64,000 nucleotides of DNA from Micromonospora sp. C28SCA-DRY-2. Its GTDB lineage: Bacteria > Actinomycetota > Actinomycetes > Mycobacteriales > Micromonosporaceae. A program made the position numbers and the translations under genes. The notes under the pieces were generated by a model. That model saw nothing but the letters and a program-made list of their open reading frames with translations, had not been told where the DNA came from and made no database searches. Each line of letters opens with the position of its first letter. Position 1 is the stretch's first letter. The stretch covers positions 248,001 through 312,000 of the forward strand of contig NZ_JAUMKD010000002.1 in NCBI RefSeq assembly GCF_030519475.1, given 5' to 3'. This document shows positions 38,528 through 50,255 of this stretch, one piece after another.

Positions 38528-39695
38528 GCTCGACGGTCTCGACCTCGCCGCCGCGCGGCACCGGTACCGGGGCCCGGCCGCTGACCGGCACGGGCAGGTG
38601 CGCGGCGCCGGCGGGCGGCGGGCTGGACGGCACCGGCTCGCCGGGCGCCCCGCCGACGCGCGCACCGGGGCGGGCCGGGCGGGGCGGGGCGGGGCGGCGG
38701 CCGCCGGGGACCAGTTCCGGCCGGCGGCCGGCCGCCACGTCCTCCACCCAGCCGACCAGCGCGGTCACCACCGCTACCAGCGCGAAGACCAGCGCGACCC
38801 GGATGGCCAGGCCGAGCGGGTCCTGGTGTGACCAGCCGACCACGTCGACCAGCGGGGTGAGCGCGACCACGAACGGCATGTGCCACAGGTAGACGGTCAA
38901 CGCCCGCCGGTTGAACACGGTCACCAGCCGGTCGAACCGGGGGAACCGGCCCAGCCAGGCCGCGCCGGCCGGCGCCCGGCCCAGCAGGACGAGCACGAAG
39001 GCGGCCGACCAGAGGGCGTTGCCGAGGTGGTTGTCGTTGAGGTCGAAACCCCGCGGGCCCGGGTGGGTGACGATCCAGGCGCCGCCGGCCGCGGCGAGGG
39101 CCAGGGCGACCGGCAGCAGCACCCGGTTGGCAAGCCGGCGCAGCATCCCGGCCTGGTGGGCGAAGCCGAGCAGCCAGGCGCCGAAGTAGAGGCCGAACTC
39201 GCGCAACACCACCGGCGCCGTCGGGTAGAGGCCGAACTCCGCCGCGGCGAGCAGGGCGTACGGGGCGAGCAGGGTGGGCACCGGGGCGCGCCGGAACAGC
39301 CAGAGCGCGACCGGCGAGGCGAGCACGAACCAGAGGTAGTCGCGCAGGTACCAGATCACGCTCAGCGCCAGGGCGCCCCAGTCGTTGGCCGGCGGGTCGG
39401 CGACCGGGAAGAGCCAGAGCAGCACCTTCGGGCTCAGCGGCATCCCGGTGAGCAGCATCGCCGGTACGAAGACAGCGGCCACCACCCAGAGCGACGGCAG
39501 CAGGCGGCGCAGCCGGCGGACGACGGCGGACGGACCCCAGCGGTGCAGCGAGGCGGCCATCAGCGAACCGGCGAGCGCGAACATCACCGACATCGCCGGG
39601 AAGACCAGGGTCAGGGTGGCCCAGCCGGTGACGTGGTAGACGACGACTCGAACGATGGCCAGGAAGCGGAGCAGGTCCAGGTATCGGTTTCGCAT
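38508..39695 (-). CDS. Acyltransferase-3 family membrane protein
   Basis: A 395-residue protein with about ten spans. MRNRYLDLLRFLAIVRVVVYHVTGW with the R-x10-H motif is the start of acyltransferase-3 proteins, which O-acylate sugars or surface polymers. ALTVYLWHMPFVVAL is a second conserved part. The last 80 residues are P- and G-rich and cytoplasmic. Substrate unknown. Confidence 0.88.
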   Translation of the reverse strand: MRNRYLDLLRFLAIVRVVVYHVTGWATLTLVFPAMSVMFALAGSLMAASLHRWGPSAVVRRLRRLLPSLWVVAAVFVPAMLLTGMPLSPKVLLWLFPVADPPANDWGALALSVIWYLRDYLWFVLASPVALWLFRRAPVPTLLAPYALLAAAEFGLYPTAPVVLREFGLYFGAWLLGFAHQAGMLRRLANRVLLPVALALAAAGGAWIVTHPGPRGFDLNDNHLGNALWSAAFVLVLLGRAPAGAAWLGRFPRFDRLVTVFNRRALTVYLWHMPFVVALTPLVDVVGWSHQDPLGLAIRVALVFALVAVVTALVGWVEDVAAGRRPELVPGGRRPAPPRPARPGARVGGAPGEPVPSSPPPAGAAHLPVPVSGRAPVPVPRGGEVETVELSAGRP

Positions 39696-39858
39696 CAGCC
39701 TGCAGGGGTCCGGGGGCAGGGGGATCTTCCTCCCCTACCCTGCGCCGCCGGCCCGCCAAACGACAGAGGCCCCGATCGAACGTGAAAATCCCCATATGCC
39801 CGACCGATACCGATCATTCCGCCCTGGGGCATCCGGGGGCTCGCCACCGTGCCCCTCG

Positions 39859-39886
39859 CGGCGGCGGTCCGTGGTGACCGCCGCCG
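39859..39886 (-). terminator. Terminator after era
   Basis: CGGCGGCGGTC (39859-39869) pairs with GACCGCCGCCG (39876-39886), 15 bp beyond the era stop. Confidence 0.65.
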
Positions 39887-39901
39887 TCCGGGCCGGGCCG
39901 G

Positions 39902-40798
39902 TCAGAAGCCGAGCTTGCGCAGTTGCTTCGGGTCCCGCTGCCAGTCCTTGGCCACGCGTACGTGCAGGTCGAGGTAGACCCGGGTGCCGAGCAGCTCCTC
40001 GATCTGCCGGCGGGCGGTGGTGCCGACCTCCTTCAGCCGGCTGGCCCGGTGGCCGATCACGATCGCCTTCTGGCTGGGCCGCTCCACGTAGACGTCGGCG
40101 TAGATCCTGGTGAGCTGCCCCTCGGGGATCATCTCCTCGACCACCACCGCGATCGAGTGCGGCAGCTCGTCGCGGACGCCCTCCAGGGCGGCCTCCCGGA
40201 TCAGCTCGGCGACCAGCACCTGCTCCGGGTCGTCGGTGAGCATGTCGTCCGGGTAGAGCTGGGGCGACTCGGGCAGGTAGCGGGTCATCACGTCGACCAG
40301 CGTGTCGACCTGGTGCCCGGAGACCGCGCTGACCGGCACCACCTCGGCGAACTCGCCCAGCTCGCTGACCGCGAGCAGTTGCTGGGCGAGCCGCTTGCGG
40401 TCCACCAGGTCGGTCTTGGTCACCACGGCCAGCACGGTGGCCTTCAGCCCGGCCAGCTCGCCGGTGATGAACCGGTCGCCCCGGCCGACCGGCTCGTCGG
40501 CCGGGATGCACAGCCCGATCACGTCGACCTCGCTCCAGGTCTGCCGGACCAGGTCGTTGAGGCGCTCGCCGAGCAGCGTCCGGGGGCGGTGCAGGCCGGG
40601 GGTGTCGACCAGCACGAGCTGCGAGTCGGGCCGGTGCAGCACGGCCCGGATCACGTGCCGGGTGGTCTGCGGCTTGTTCGAGGTGATCGCGATCTTCTGC
40701 CCGACGATCGCGTTGGTCAGCGTCGACTTGCCGGCGTTGGGCCGGCCGACGAAGCAGGCGAATCCGGCCCGGTACGGCCGCTGTGCCAGGTCGCTCAC
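39902..40798 (-). CDS. era: GTPase Era
   Basis: A 298-residue GTPase. G1 is GRPNAGKST (18-26), G3 is DTPGLHRPR, G4 is TKTDL, and the C-terminal KH domain has IYADVYVERPSQKAIVIG. It binds 16S rRNA and helps 30S maturation. It is the last gene of the phoH-ybeY-corC-cdd operon. Confidence 0.96.
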   Translation of the reverse strand: MSDLAQRPYRAGFACFVGRPNAGKSTLTNAIVGQKIAITSNKPQTTRHVIRAVLHRPDSQLVLVDTPGLHRPRTLLGERLNDLVRQTWSEVDVIGLCIPADEPVGRGDRFITGELAGLKATVLAVVTKTDLVDRKRLAQQLLAVSELGEFAEVVPVSAVSGHQVDTLVDVMTRYLPESPQLYPDDMLTDDPEQVLVAELIREAALEGVRDELPHSIAVVVEEMIPEGQLTRIYADVYVERPSQKAIVIGHRASRLKEVGTTARRQIEELLGTRVYLDLHVRVAKDWQRDPKQLRKLGF

Positions 40799-40862
40799 GC
40801 GGCAGCCCCGCCCGGTGCGGCGGCGCGCGGGGCCAAGCCCCGGGGCGCGACGGTCCGCCGGG

Positions 40863-41249
40863 TCACGCGGTCACCGTGCCGAGGACGGTGCCGTCCGGCG
40901 CGGCCACGTGGACCGGCGCGTCGGCGGAGAGGTCCCGCACCGCGGCGTGCCCGGCGCCGTCCAGCGTCGACGCCTCGGTCACCACCACGGCCGCCTCCAG
41001 CCGGGTGGCCCCGGCCGCGGCCGCCGAGGCGACGGCCAGCTGGAGCGCGGTGATCGTCAGCGACGGCAGCGACACGCTGGCCGCCGCGTACGTCCGGCCG
41101 TCCTGGTCGCGGACCGCAGCGCCCTCCACGGCACCCACCCGGCCCCGCGCGCCCCGGGCCAGCACGACCAGCTTGGCGTCCTCGGCGCTCAGCTCGACCG
41201 GCTCGGACGGGGTGGGCCGGGCGGCCGGCGCGGCGGATGACTCAGGCAT
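40863..41249 (-). CDS. Cytidine deaminase-like protein without catalytic motifs
   Basis: A 128-residue protein occupying the place of the gene between corC and era in mycobacteria and streptomycetes. [33 protein letters not shown] and [26 protein letters not shown] fit the deaminase fold, but HAE and PCxxC zinc motifs are absent. It is probably not an active cytidine deaminase. The ATG overlaps the corC stop by eight bases. Confidence 0.7.
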   Translation of the reverse strand: MPESSAAPAARPTPSEPVELSAEDAKLVVLARGARGRVGAVEGAAVRDQDGRTYAAASVSLPSLTITALQLAVASAAAAGATRLEAAVVVTEASTLDGAGHAAVRDLSADAPVHVAAPDGTVLGTVTA

Positions 41250-42636
41250 CGGCGGGTTGCCTCTCCTCGGATCGGTTGTGGTCGCCCCGGGACTCGGGGT
41301 GCTCGCCCCGGCCGGAGCCGTCCGGTTCGCCGGTCGACTCCACCCGGCGCACCAGCACCGTGTCGATCCGGTTACGCCGGCCGGTGGTGCCCTCGGCGAC
41401 CAGCCGGAGGCCGGCCACCTCGGCCTGCGCCCCGGGGATCGGGACCCGGCCCAGGGACTGGGCGAGCAGGCCGCCGACCGTCTCCACCTCGTCGGCGGGC
41501 AGTTCGGTGTCGAACAGCTCGCCCAGGTCCTCCACCGGGAGCCGGGCGGTGACCCGCACCGCCCCGTCCTCCAGCCGTTCGACCGGCGGGCGCTCGACAT
41601 CGTACTCGTCGGTGATCTCGCCGACGATCTCCTCCAGGATGTCCTCGATGGTGACCAGCCCGCCGGTGCCGCCGTACTCGTCGACGACGATCACCAGGTG
41701 GTTGCGGGCGGCCTGCATCTCGGAGAGCAGGTCGTCGACCGGCTTGGACTCGGGCACGAAGGTGGCCGGGCGCATCAGCTCGGCGACCGGCAGCCGCCGG
41801 TCCTCCGGCGCGCCGCCCTGGGTGCGCCGGATCAGGTCCTTGAGGTAGAGCACGCCGAGCACGTCGTCGACGTTCTCGCCGATGACCGGGATCCGGGAGA
41901 AGCCGGAGCGCAGGAAGAGCGCCAGCGCCTGGGAGAGGGTCTTGTTCGCCTCTATCCAGACCATCTCGGTACGCGGCACCATCACCTCGCGGGCGATGGT
42001 GTCGCCGAGCGCGAAGACCGAGTGGATCATCTGGCGTTCGCCGTGCTCCACCACGCCGCGCTGCTCGGCCAGGTCGACCAGCTCGCGCAGCTCCACCTGG
42101 GTGGCGAACGGCCCCTCGCGGAAGCCGCGCCCCGGGGTCACCGCGTTGCCGATCAGGATCAGCAGCGAGGCGAGCGGGTTGAGCGCCCGGCCGAGCCAGC
42201 GCACCAGCGGCGCGACCGCGCGGCCCACCGCGTATGCGTGCTGCCGGCCGAGGGTGCGCGGGCCGACGCCGACCACCACGAAGCTGACCACGGTCATCGC
42301 GCCGGCGGTGATCAGCGCGGCCCGCCAGCCCGCGCCGAAGGTGTCCACCGCGACCAGGGCCACCAGGGTGGTGGCGGTCAGCTCGGCGAGCAGCCGCAGC
42401 AGCAGGAGCAGGTTGAGGTGGCGGACCACGTCACCGGCGACGACCTGGAGGGTACGCGCGCCGCGGGCGCCGTCGCGGGCCAGCTCGGCGGCCCGGGCCG
42501 GGGAGACCGCGGCCAGCGCGGCCTCGGTCATCGCGATCAGGCCGGCGAGCACCACCAGCCCGGCCGCGAAAACGATCAGTTGCGCGTCGGGCAGGCCGGC
42601 GGTGGCGCCGGCCGCCAGTAGCGGTGTGGACATCAC
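41242..42636 (-). CDS. Hemolysin-related CNNM/CBS-domain membrane protein (CorC family)
   Basis: A 464-residue protein. An N-terminal CNNM transmembrane domain (four spans) is followed by two CBS domains ([51 protein letters not shown]) and a CorC_HlyC domain. These proteins affect magnesium homeostasis. It starts within ybeY's stop (GTGATG), so GTG at 42636 or ATG at 42633. Confidence 0.92.
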   Translation of the reverse strand: MMSTPLLAAGATAGLPDAQLIVFAAGLVVLAGLIAMTEAALAAVSPARAAELARDGARGARTLQVVAGDVVRHLNLLLLLRLLAELTATTLVALVAVDTFGAGWRAALITAGAMTVVSFVVVGVGPRTLGRQHAYAVGRAVAPLVRWLGRALNPLASLLILIGNAVTPGRGFREGPFATQVELRELVDLAEQRGVVEHGERQMIHSVFALGDTIAREVMVPRTEMVWIEANKTLSQALALFLRSGFSRIPVIGENVDDVLGVLYLKDLIRRTQGGAPEDRRLPVAELMRPATFVPESKPVDDLLSEMQAARNHLVIVVDEYGGTGGLVTIEDILEEIVGEITDEYDVERPPVERLEDGAVRVTARLPVEDLGELFDTELPADEVETVGGLLAQSLGRVPIPGAQAEVAGLRLVAEGTTGRRNRIDTVLVRRVESTGEPDGSGRGEHPESRGDHNRSEERQPADA

Positions 42637-43106
42637 CGGGACCGGGTCGACCGCCAGCTCGCCAGCAGGCGGGCCTGGAGCGCGAACATCTCCCGCTCCT
42701 CCTCCGGCTCGGCGTGGTCGTAGCCGAGCAGGTGCAGCACGCCGTGCACGGTGAGCAGGTGCAGCTCGTCGGCGGCGGAGTGCCCGGCGGTGGCCGCCTG
42801 CTTGGCCGCCACCTCGGGGCAGAGCACGATGTCACCGAGCAGGGCCGGCTCGCCGCCCGCGGCGGTGGCCTCCCCCGGCCCGTGGTCGACGCTGCCCTCG
42901 TCCATGGGGAAGGCGAGCACGTCGGTCGGCCCGTCGCCACCCATCCAGCGGTGGTTGAGCTCGGTCATGTAGTCGACGTCGACCAGCAGCACGGAGAGCT
43001 CGGCGAGGGGGTTGACCCCCATCTCGTCGAGGGCGTGCCGGGCGACGGCGAGCACGGCGTCGGTGTCGACGTCGACACCGGACTCGTTGGCGATCTCGAT
43101 GGACAA
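42633..43106 (-). CDS. ybeY: Endoribonuclease YbeY
   Basis: A 157-residue metalloprotein. [11 protein letters not shown] carries His121, His125 and His131, which bind zinc. It matures 16S rRNA 3' ends. It lies 14 bp after phoH and overlaps corC, the usual actinobacterial order. Confidence 0.95.
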   Translation of the reverse strand: MSIEIANESGVDVDTDAVLAVARHALDEMGVNPLAELSVLLVDVDYMTELNHRWMGGDGPTDVLAFPMDEGSVDHGPGEATAAGGEPALLGDIVLCPEVAAKQAATAGHSAADELHLLTVHGVLHLLGYDHAEPEEEREMFALQARLLASWRSTRSR

Positions 43107-43120
43107 GTGACTTCCTCTGT

Positions 43121-44179
<1,059 letters not shown>

Positions 44180-44311
44180 AGGTCGGGCCGAGGGGCCCTG
44201 CGCCACCTGCTCTCGAATCAGCGCCGGCCCTGCTGGCACGGCGTGCGGACGTTACACCCATCGTATCGGTTCAACACGGGTGGCACCTCGCCCATTTCCG
44301 CCGGCCGGCGG

Positions 44312-45688
44312 TCAGCTTCCGGCGCGGAAGTCGTACCGCTCGAAGGTCTCCTGGGTGCGGGTGAACCGGTAGGTCGCCCAGTGCATCCGGACCACCGTGC
44401 CGCGCTCGTCCCGGGTCAGCCGGAGCAGCTCACCGACCTCCCGACCGGAGACCGTGCGGTAGACGTCCGGCTGGTCCGGCAGCGGCGCGAAGACCGCCGG
44501 CGGCTTCCCCGCCGGATCGTCGGCCCCCCGCGCCCGCAGCGCCCCGTCGTGCCAGGAGAAGACGTACTCGAAGCCCTCGCCCCACCAGCGGCCGAGCAGC
44601 CCGCGTACCGCCTCGGGGGCCGGCGGGCCGGGCCGCCACGGCTCGATCTCGGCGGGGTCGTGCTCCACCGCCGCGTCGAGCAGCCGGTGGGTCAGCTCGA
44701 ACAGTTCGGCGGCGGTGCCGGAGGAGCCGAGCACGGCCGCGCCCATCGCGCCTGCGGTGCCCTCGCCGCCCCGCCGGCCGTAGACGGCGGCCAGGAAGCC
44801 CGGCATCGCGCCGTCGTGCCCGACATGCATGATCCGCCGGCCCTGCGGGACCAGGATCAGCCCGAGCCCGAAACCGCCGGCCCAGAGCGTCTCGTCGGTC
44901 ATCGTCACCGGCCAGCGCATCTCGTCCAGGGTCGCCGGGGCGAGCACCCGGCCGGCCGCGTCGAGCGCCGCGGGATCGGCCAGGAAGGCGGCCCACCGGG
45001 CCATGTCCCCGGCGGTGCTCCAGAGCTGGGCGGCCGGGCCGACCGCGCCGAAGTCGGTCGGCGGCTCGGGGTGCGCCTCGTCGGAGTACGCGTCGACCAG
45101 GAAGCCCGTCGCGGCCCGCCGGCCGGGCGTCACCGAGGTGTGGGTCAGCCCCAGCGGGGTGAGCACCCGCTCGGTCAGCACCTCGGCCCAGGTGCCGCCG
45201 CGCAGCTCGCCGACCATCCGGCCGAGCAGCGCCATGCCCAGGTTGGAGTAGTGGTAGCGACGTCCCGGCGGCAGCACCCGCTCGGCGCGGGCCAGGTCGG
45301 CCAGGAGCGCGTCGGCGTCCGGGGCCCGCAGGGTGTCCCAGACGTCGCCGTACGGCTCCCGTTGCAGGCCGGCGGTGTGCGACAGCAGCCGGCGGACGGT
45401 CAGTTCGCCGTGCGCCGGCAGGTCGAGGTGCCGGCCGATCGGGTCGTCGAGGTCGAGCAGGCCGTCGTCGCGGCACTGGAGGGTCAGCACGGCGGTGAAG
45501 GTCTTGGTGACCGAGCCGATCCGGAACCGGGTCTCCGGGTCGAGCGCGGTGTCGTTGGCGGTCCAGCCGACCGTGCACTGCCACAACGGCCGGTCGGCCC
45601 GGTGCAGCGCCGCCGAAACCGCCGGCACCCGCGCCTGCGCCTGCACCCGCCGCACCATCCGCCCGAGGCGGTCCCCCACATCCGTCAC
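44312..45688 (-). CDS. Serine hydrolase, beta-lactamase class C fold
   Basis: A 458-residue protein. SVTK (S59, K62) and YSN (Y147) are the active-site motifs of this family of esterases and DD-peptidases. There is no signal peptide, so it acts in the cytoplasm. TACACT lies six bases before the GTG, a leaderless start. The C-terminal 100 residues form a separate beta-rich domain. Substrate unknown. Confidence 0.88.
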   Translation of the reverse strand: MTDVGDRLGRMVRRVQAQARVPAVSAALHRADRPLWQCTVGWTANDTALDPETRFRIGSVTKTFTAVLTLQCRDDGLLDLDDPIGRHLDLPAHGELTVRRLLSHTAGLQREPYGDVWDTLRAPDADALLADLARAERVLPPGRRYHYSNLGMALLGRMVGELRGGTWAEVLTERVLTPLGLTHTSVTPGRRAATGFLVDAYSDEAHPEPPTDFGAVGPAAQLWSTAGDMARWAAFLADPAALDAAGRVLAPATLDEMRWPVTMTDETLWAGGFGLGLILVPQGRRIMHVGHDGAMPGFLAAVYGRRGGEGTAGAMGAAVLGSSGTAAELFELTHRLLDAAVEHDPAEIEPWRPGPPAPEAVRGLLGRWWGEGFEYVFSWHDGALRARGADDPAGKPPAVFAPLPDQPDVYRTVSGREVGELLRLTRDERGTVVRMHWATYRFTRTQETFERYDFRAGS

Positions 45689-45733
45689 CCGGGCAGTGTA
45701 AGGAGGCGCGGCGGGCCGGCGGGCGGCGACGGG

Positions 45734-46084
45734 TCAGCGGCAGAGCATCGGGCCGAGCGGCGCGCCGCCGAGCAGGTGCGCGTGCGCGTGGAAGACCTCC
45801 TGGCCGCCGTACGTGCCGGTGTTGAACATCAGCCGGAAGCCGTCGCCGAGCAGTCCCTCGTCCTCGGCCACCGCGGCGGCCGTGGCGAGCACCGCACCAG
45901 CCAGCGCCGGGTCGCCCTGGCCGAGGGTGGCCACGTCGGCGTAGTGCTCCTTGGGGATCACCAGCACGTGCACCGGCGCCTTCGGGTCGATGTCGCGGAA
46001 CGCGAGGGTGGTGTCCGTTTCCCGGACCACGGTGGCCGGGATCTCCCCGGCGACGATGCGGCAGAACAGGCAGTCGGCTCCCAT
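45734..46084 (-). CDS. HIT-family nucleotide hydrolase
   Basis: A 116-residue protein. CLFCRIVAGEIPATVV at the start and HAHAHLLGG (H99, H101, H103) at the end are the HIT signature. It hydrolyses adenosine phosphoramidate-like nucleotides. TAACAT is six bases before the ATG. Confidence 0.93.
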   Translation of the reverse strand: MGADCLFCRIVAGEIPATVVRETDTTLAFRDIDPKAPVHVLVIPKEHYADVATLGQGDPALAGAVLATAAAVAEDEGLLGDGFRLMFNTGTYGGQEVFHAHAHLLGGAPLGPMLCR

Positions 46085-46152
46085 TCGGGCATGTTAAGCG
46101 CTGCGCCGGGGGCCGGTGAGCAGGGCCGGGCCGCTGCGGCATGATGGCCGGC

Positions 46153-46914
46153 GTGACTTCACGGGCGGTACTGGTGACGGGGGGCTCGCGCGGCATCGGG
46201 CGGGCGGTGGTCCGGGCCTTCGCGGCCGGGGGCGACCGGGTGGCGATCCACCACCGGGACTCGGCGGAGCTGGCCGAGGAGCTGCGGGCGGAGCTGCCCG
46301 GCGACGGGCACGTGGTGGTCCGGGCCGACCTCGCCGACCCGGACGCGGTCCGGGCGATGGTGGACGAGGCCGCGGAACAGCTCGGCGGGCTGGACGTGCT
46401 GGTGAACAACGCGGGCGTGTTCGGGCCCGCCGATCCGCCGCACCCGGTCTTCGAGAACAGCTACGAGCAGTGGCGGCAGCGCTGGCGCGAGGTCGTCGAC
46501 ACCAACCTCCTCGGCGCGGCCAACGCCACCTGGTGCGCCGCCCAGCACATGCGCGGGCGCGGTGGGCGGATCGTCAACGTCTCCTCGCGCGGCGCGTTCC
46601 GGGGGGAGCCGGGCAACCCGGCGTACGGGGCGAGCAAGGCGGGGTTGAACGCGATGGGGCAGTCGCTCGCGGTGGCGCTGGCCCCGTACGGGATCGCGGT
46701 GGCCACTGTCGCGCCCGGCTTCGTGGCGACCGACATGACCAACGAGCACCTGAAGGCCGAGCGCGGCGCGGCGGTACGGGCCCAGAGCCCGTTCAACCGG
46801 GTCGCCCGCCCGGAGGAGATCGCCGCCGCGGTGCACTGGCTCGCCTCTCCCGAGGCCGAGTGGGCCTCCGGCACCATCGTCGACCTCAACGGCGCCTCCT
46901 ACCTGCGTAGCTGA
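46153..46914 (+). CDS. SDR-family oxidoreductase (FabG-like)
   Basis: A 253-residue classical SDR. VTGGSRGIGRAVVRAF is the cofactor loop, NNAG is present, and YGASKAGLN holds Tyr and Lys with the Ser in NVSSRGAF. It reduces or oxidises an unknown substrate. CATGAT is seven bases before the GTG at 46153, so I use it rather than the ATG at 46141. Confidence 0.9.
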   Translation: MTSRAVLVTGGSRGIGRAVVRAFAAGGDRVAIHHRDSAELAEELRAELPGDGHVVVRADLADPDAVRAMVDEAAEQLGGLDVLVNNAGVFGPADPPHPVFENSYEQWRQRWREVVDTNLLGAANATWCAAQHMRGRGGRIVNVSSRGAFRGEPGNPAYGASKAGLNAMGQSLAVALAPYGIAVATVAPGFVATDMTNEHLKAERGAAVRAQSPFNRVARPEEIAAAVHWLASPEAEWASGTIVDLNGASYLRS

Positions 46915-46982
46915 CCGGCCCGGTCGAGACGCCGCCCGCCTCTCGCGCCGCCGCGACCCGGTCGGGGCGCCGGGCGGAACGG

Positions 46983-47717
46983 CTACCAGCGGTGCAGGCG
47001 GGTCGCCAGCACGGCGAGCGCGGCGACGCCGGCCGTCGAGGTACGCAGCACCGACGGGCCGAGCCGCACCGGGCGGGCGCCGGCCGCGGCGAACGCGTCC
47101 AGCTCGGCCGGGGTGATGCCGCCCTCGGGGCCGACCACCAGCACGATCTCGCCGGAGTCGGGCAGCTCGGCGGTGGTCAGCCGGTCGTCGGCCTCCTCGT
47201 GCAGCACGAACGCGGCGGCCGCCCCGGCGATCCGGCGGGCCACCGTGCCGGTGGACTCGTCCGGCGCCCCGGCGACCACCGGCAGCCAGGCCCGGCGGGC
47301 CTGCTTGGCGGCCTCCCGGGCGGTCGCCGCCCACTTCTCCCGTGCCCGTACGCCCCGGTCGCCGCGCCACTGGGTCACCGAGCGGGCCGCCGCCCAGGGC
47401 ACGATCTCGTCCACCCCGACCTCGGTCATCGCCTGCACGGCCAGCTCACCCCGGTCGCCCTTGGCGATGCCCTGCACCACCACCAGCCGCGGGACGGACG
47501 CGTCGACGTACCCCCGGGAGCGGATGTCGAGTTCCAGGCTGCCCCGGCCGACGGCGGTGACCACGGCGGTGGCCGTGCCCCCGTGCCCGTCGGCGAGCAG
47601 CAGCTCCTCGCCGACCCGCAGGCGCTGCACCGTGGCGGCGTGGTGGCCCTCCGGGCCGTCGAGGGTCAGCGAGTCGGTGGTCGGCAGCGACTCGACCAGG
47701 AACAGCGGCGCGGACAC
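46983..47717 (-). CDS. rsmE: 16S rRNA (uracil-1498 N3)-methyltransferase
   Basis: A 244-residue SPOUT enzyme. HHAATVQRLRVGEELLLADGHG is the N-terminal PUA part, and VLVVGPEGGITPAELDAF with RLGPSVLRTSTAGVAALAVL is the knot with the SAM site. It lies after dnaJ, as in mycobacteria. TAGCCT lies six bases before the GTG. Confidence 0.94.
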   Translation of the reverse strand: MSAPLFLVESLPTTDSLTLDGPEGHHAATVQRLRVGEELLLADGHGGTATAVVTAVGRGSLELDIRSRGYVDASVPRLVVVQGIAKGDRGELAVQAMTEVGVDEIVPWAAARSVTQWRGDRGVRAREKWAATAREAAKQARRAWLPVVAGAPDESTGTVARRIAGAAAAFVLHEEADDRLTTAELPDSGEIVLVVGPEGGITPAELDAFAAAGARPVRLGPSVLRTSTAGVAALAVLATRLHRW

Positions 47718-47760
47718 GGGATCAGGCTATCGGCAGCGCCGCCGGCCGGGGCGGTGAGGC

Positions 47761-47791
47761 GGCCGCGCCGCACCCGGGGTGCGGCGCGGCC
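47761..47791 (-). terminator. Terminator after dnaJ
   Basis: A perfect 14-bp stem (47761-47774 with 47778-47791) and 3-nt loop begins 10 bp after the dnaJ stop. Confidence 0.75.
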
Positions 47792-47801
47792 TGCCGGCCG
47801 G

Positions 47802-48944
47802 TCAGGCGTGGCCGTTGAAGGCGTCGCGCATCCGGGAGAAGAAGCCGCCCTGCTTGGTCAGCTCGGCGACCTCCTCGCCCCGGGTCTTGGCGAACTCGCG
47901 CAGCATCCGCTCCTGCTCGGCGTCGAGCTTGGTGGGGGTGCGCACGTCGAGGTGGACGTAGAGGTCGCCCCGGCCGGTGCCGCGCAGGTGCGGCACGCCC
48001 CGGGCGCGCAGCCGCAGCGTGCTGCCCGGCTGGGTGCCCGGCTTGACGTCGACCGTCTCCTCGCTGTCCAGCGTCTTGATGGTCAGCCGGGTGCCCAGCG
48101 CGGCGGCGGTCATCGGCACGGTGACCCGGCAGTGCAGGTCGTCGCCCTTGCGGGAGTAGACGTCGTGCGGGCGCTCGTGGATCTCCACGTAGAGGTCGCC
48201 GGCGGTGCCGCCGCCCGGGCCCACCTCGCCCTGCTGGGCCAGCCGGATCCGCATGCCGTCCTCGACCCCGGCCGGGATCTTCACGGTCAGCGACCGGCGG
48301 GTGCGGACCCGGCCGTCGCCGGCGCAGGTCGGGCAGGGGTGCGGGATGGTGGTGCCGTAGCCCTGGCAGACCGTGCACGGGCGGGCCGAGACGACCTGGC
48401 CGAGGAAGGTGCGCTGCACCGACTGCACCTCGCCCCGGCCGCCGCACGCCTCGCAGGTGGCCAGGTGGGTGCCGGCGGCGGTGCCGGCGCCGGAGCAGGT
48501 GGTGCAGAGCACGGCGGTGTCGACGGTGATCGGGGCCTCCACGCCGAACGCCGTCTCGTGCAGGTCCAGTTCCAGCCGCAGGATCGCGTCCGCGCCCGGC
48601 CGGGTACGCGGCCGCGGCCCGCGGGAGCCGCCCGCGCCGCCGAAGAACGCGTCCATGATGTCCTGGAAGCCGACGAACGGACCGGCGCCGCCGGGGCCCC
48701 CGGGGCCGCCCGGGCCCCCGCCGCCCGGTGCGAGCGGGTCGCCACCCAGGTCGACGATCTGCCGTTTCCGGTCGTCCGAGAGGACCTCGTACGCGGCGTT
48801 GATGTCCTTGAACTTCTCCTGTGCCTCCGGGTCCGGATTGACATCCGGGTGGTACTGCCGCGCCAGCTTGCGGTAGGCGCGCTTGATCTCGTCGTCGGAG
48901 GCGTCCCGGCTCACACCGAGAATGCCGTAGTAGTCCCTGGCCAC
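47802..48944 (-). CDS. dnaJ: Chaperone DnaJ (second, heat-shock type)
   Basis: A 380-residue J protein. HPD (32-34) is in the J domain, a G-rich linker follows ([12 protein letters not shown]), and four CxxCxGxG motifs ([32 protein letters not shown]) bind zinc. It stimulates DnaK. It is next to hrcA, as dnaJ2 is in mycobacteria. The GTG at 48944 gives the usual [10 protein letters not shown] start. Confidence 0.94.
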   Translation of the reverse strand: MARDYYGILGVSRDASDDEIKRAYRKLARQYHPDVNPDPEAQEKFKDINAAYEVLSDDRKRQIVDLGGDPLAPGGGGPGGPGGPGGAGPFVGFQDIMDAFFGGAGGSRGPRPRTRPGADAILRLELDLHETAFGVEAPITVDTAVLCTTCSGAGTAAGTHLATCEACGGRGEVQSVQRTFLGQVVSARPCTVCQGYGTTIPHPCPTCAGDGRVRTRRSLTVKIPAGVEDGMRIRLAQQGEVGPGGGTAGDLYVEIHERPHDVYSRKGDDLHCRVTVPMTAAALGTRLTIKTLDSEETVDVKPGTQPGSTLRLRARGVPHLRGTGRGDLYVHLDVRTPTKLDAEQERMLREFAKTRGEEVAELTKQGGFFSRMRDAFNGHA

Positions 48945-49017
48945 TGCGTTCCGTGTCCTCATGTTCGTCTCGCGTTGCGCCGGTCGCCGGCCGGAACCGG
49001 CCGTCGGTTCTGCCTGG

Positions 49018-50040
49018 TCAGTTCTGGGCCAGCAGGTCGCCCACGTAGCGTGCCACGGCCCTCACCGTGGCGATGGTGCCGGGGTAGTCCATCCGGGTCG
49101 GCCCCAGCACGCCGAGGCCACCGACGATGGTCGAACCCGGTCCGTAGCCGGTGCTGACCACCGAGGCGGCGCGCAGGTTGTCGATCTCGTTCTCGTCGCC
49201 GATGCGGACCCGCAGCGTGCTCGGCTCGACCTCACCGATGAGCTTGAGCAGCACGACCTCCTCCTCGAGCGCCTCGAGGATGGGCCGCAGCGAGCCCTGG
49301 AAGTCGAGCAGCCCGCCCCGGGTGAGGTTGGCCGTGCCGGCCAGCGCGATCCGCTCCTCGTGCCGCTCGACCAGCGTCTCCAGCAGCACGGTGGAGAGGG
49401 TGGCCATCGCCGGCCGCAGGTCGGGCGTGGCCTCGTCGACCAGCGCCTGCACCAGCGGCGGGGTCTCCGACAGCCGGGTGCCGACCAGCTTCTCGTTGAC
49501 CAGCCGGCGCAGGTCGAGTACGTCGTCGGCCGGGATCGGGCCGGGCATCTCGACCAGCCGCTGCTCGACCCGGCCGGTGTCGGCGATCATCACGAGCATC
49601 AGCCGGGTGGTGGAGATCGGCACCAGCTCCAGGTGGCGCACCGAGGAGCGGGCCAGGCTCGGGTACTGCACGACGGCGACCTGCCGGGTCAGCTGCGCCA
49701 GCAGCCGCACCGTGCGGTGCACCACGTCGTCGAGGTCGACCGCGCCGACCAGGAAGCGCTCGATCGCCCGGCGCTCGGCCGGGCTGAGCGGCTTGACCCG
49801 GGACAGCCGGTCCACGAAGAGCCGGTAGCCGCGGTCGGTGGGCACCCGGCCGGCACTGGTGTGCGGCTGCCGGATGTAGCCCTCCTCCTCCAGCACGGCC
49901 ATGTCGTTGCGCACCGTGGCCGGGGAGACCCCGAGCTGGTGCCGCTCGACCAGCGCCTTGCTGCCGACCGGCTCCTGCGTGGCGACGTAGTCCTCGACGA
50001 TCGCGCGCAGCACCGCGAGCTTGCGGTCGTCGAGACCCAT
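49018..50040 (-). CDS. hrcA: Heat-inducible transcription repressor HrcA
   Basis: A 340-residue repressor. [28 protein letters not shown] is the winged helix, and the rest is the GAF-like and insert domains ([17 protein letters not shown]). It binds CIRCE, whose perfect 9-9-9 form is 58 bp upstream. It is the first gene before dnaJ. Confidence 0.95.
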   Translation of the reverse strand: MGLDDRKLAVLRAIVEDYVATQEPVGSKALVERHQLGVSPATVRNDMAVLEEEGYIRQPHTSAGRVPTDRGYRLFVDRLSRVKPLSPAERRAIERFLVGAVDLDDVVHRTVRLLAQLTRQVAVVQYPSLARSSVRHLELVPISTTRLMLVMIADTGRVEQRLVEMPGPIPADDVLDLRRLVNEKLVGTRLSETPPLVQALVDEATPDLRPAMATLSTVLLETLVERHEERIALAGTANLTRGGLLDFQGSLRPILEALEEEVVLLKLIGEVEPSTLRVRIGDENEIDNLRAASVVSTGYGPGSTIVGGLGVLGPTRMDYPGTIATVRAVARYVGDLLAQN

Positions 50041-50097
50041 CTCCCCACCTCCTGTCGCACGTCGGCCGGCGGCGCACTGCCGGCGGCGCGGCGCGTC

Positions 50098-50124
50098 CTG
50101 GCACTCGACTGTAGCGAGTGCCAG
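50098..50124. promoter_or_regulatory. CIRCE element
   Basis: CTGGCACTC (50098-50106), a 9-bp spacer and GAGTGCCAG (50116-50124) form a perfect inverted repeat of CIRCE type upstream of hrcA. HrcA binds here, giving autoregulation and heat induction of hrcA-dnaJ. Confidence 0.92.
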
Positions 50125-50255
50125 TCTACGTCGGTGGGCCCGCCGGCGCGATGATCAAGACGGACCGCCGGTGCGGCCGCACCGACCGATCATCCGGACA
50201 AGCCGGTCGATGTCGCTCTGGTGTGTCCTTGCCGGCTGCCCCTACCGTGACGTGC

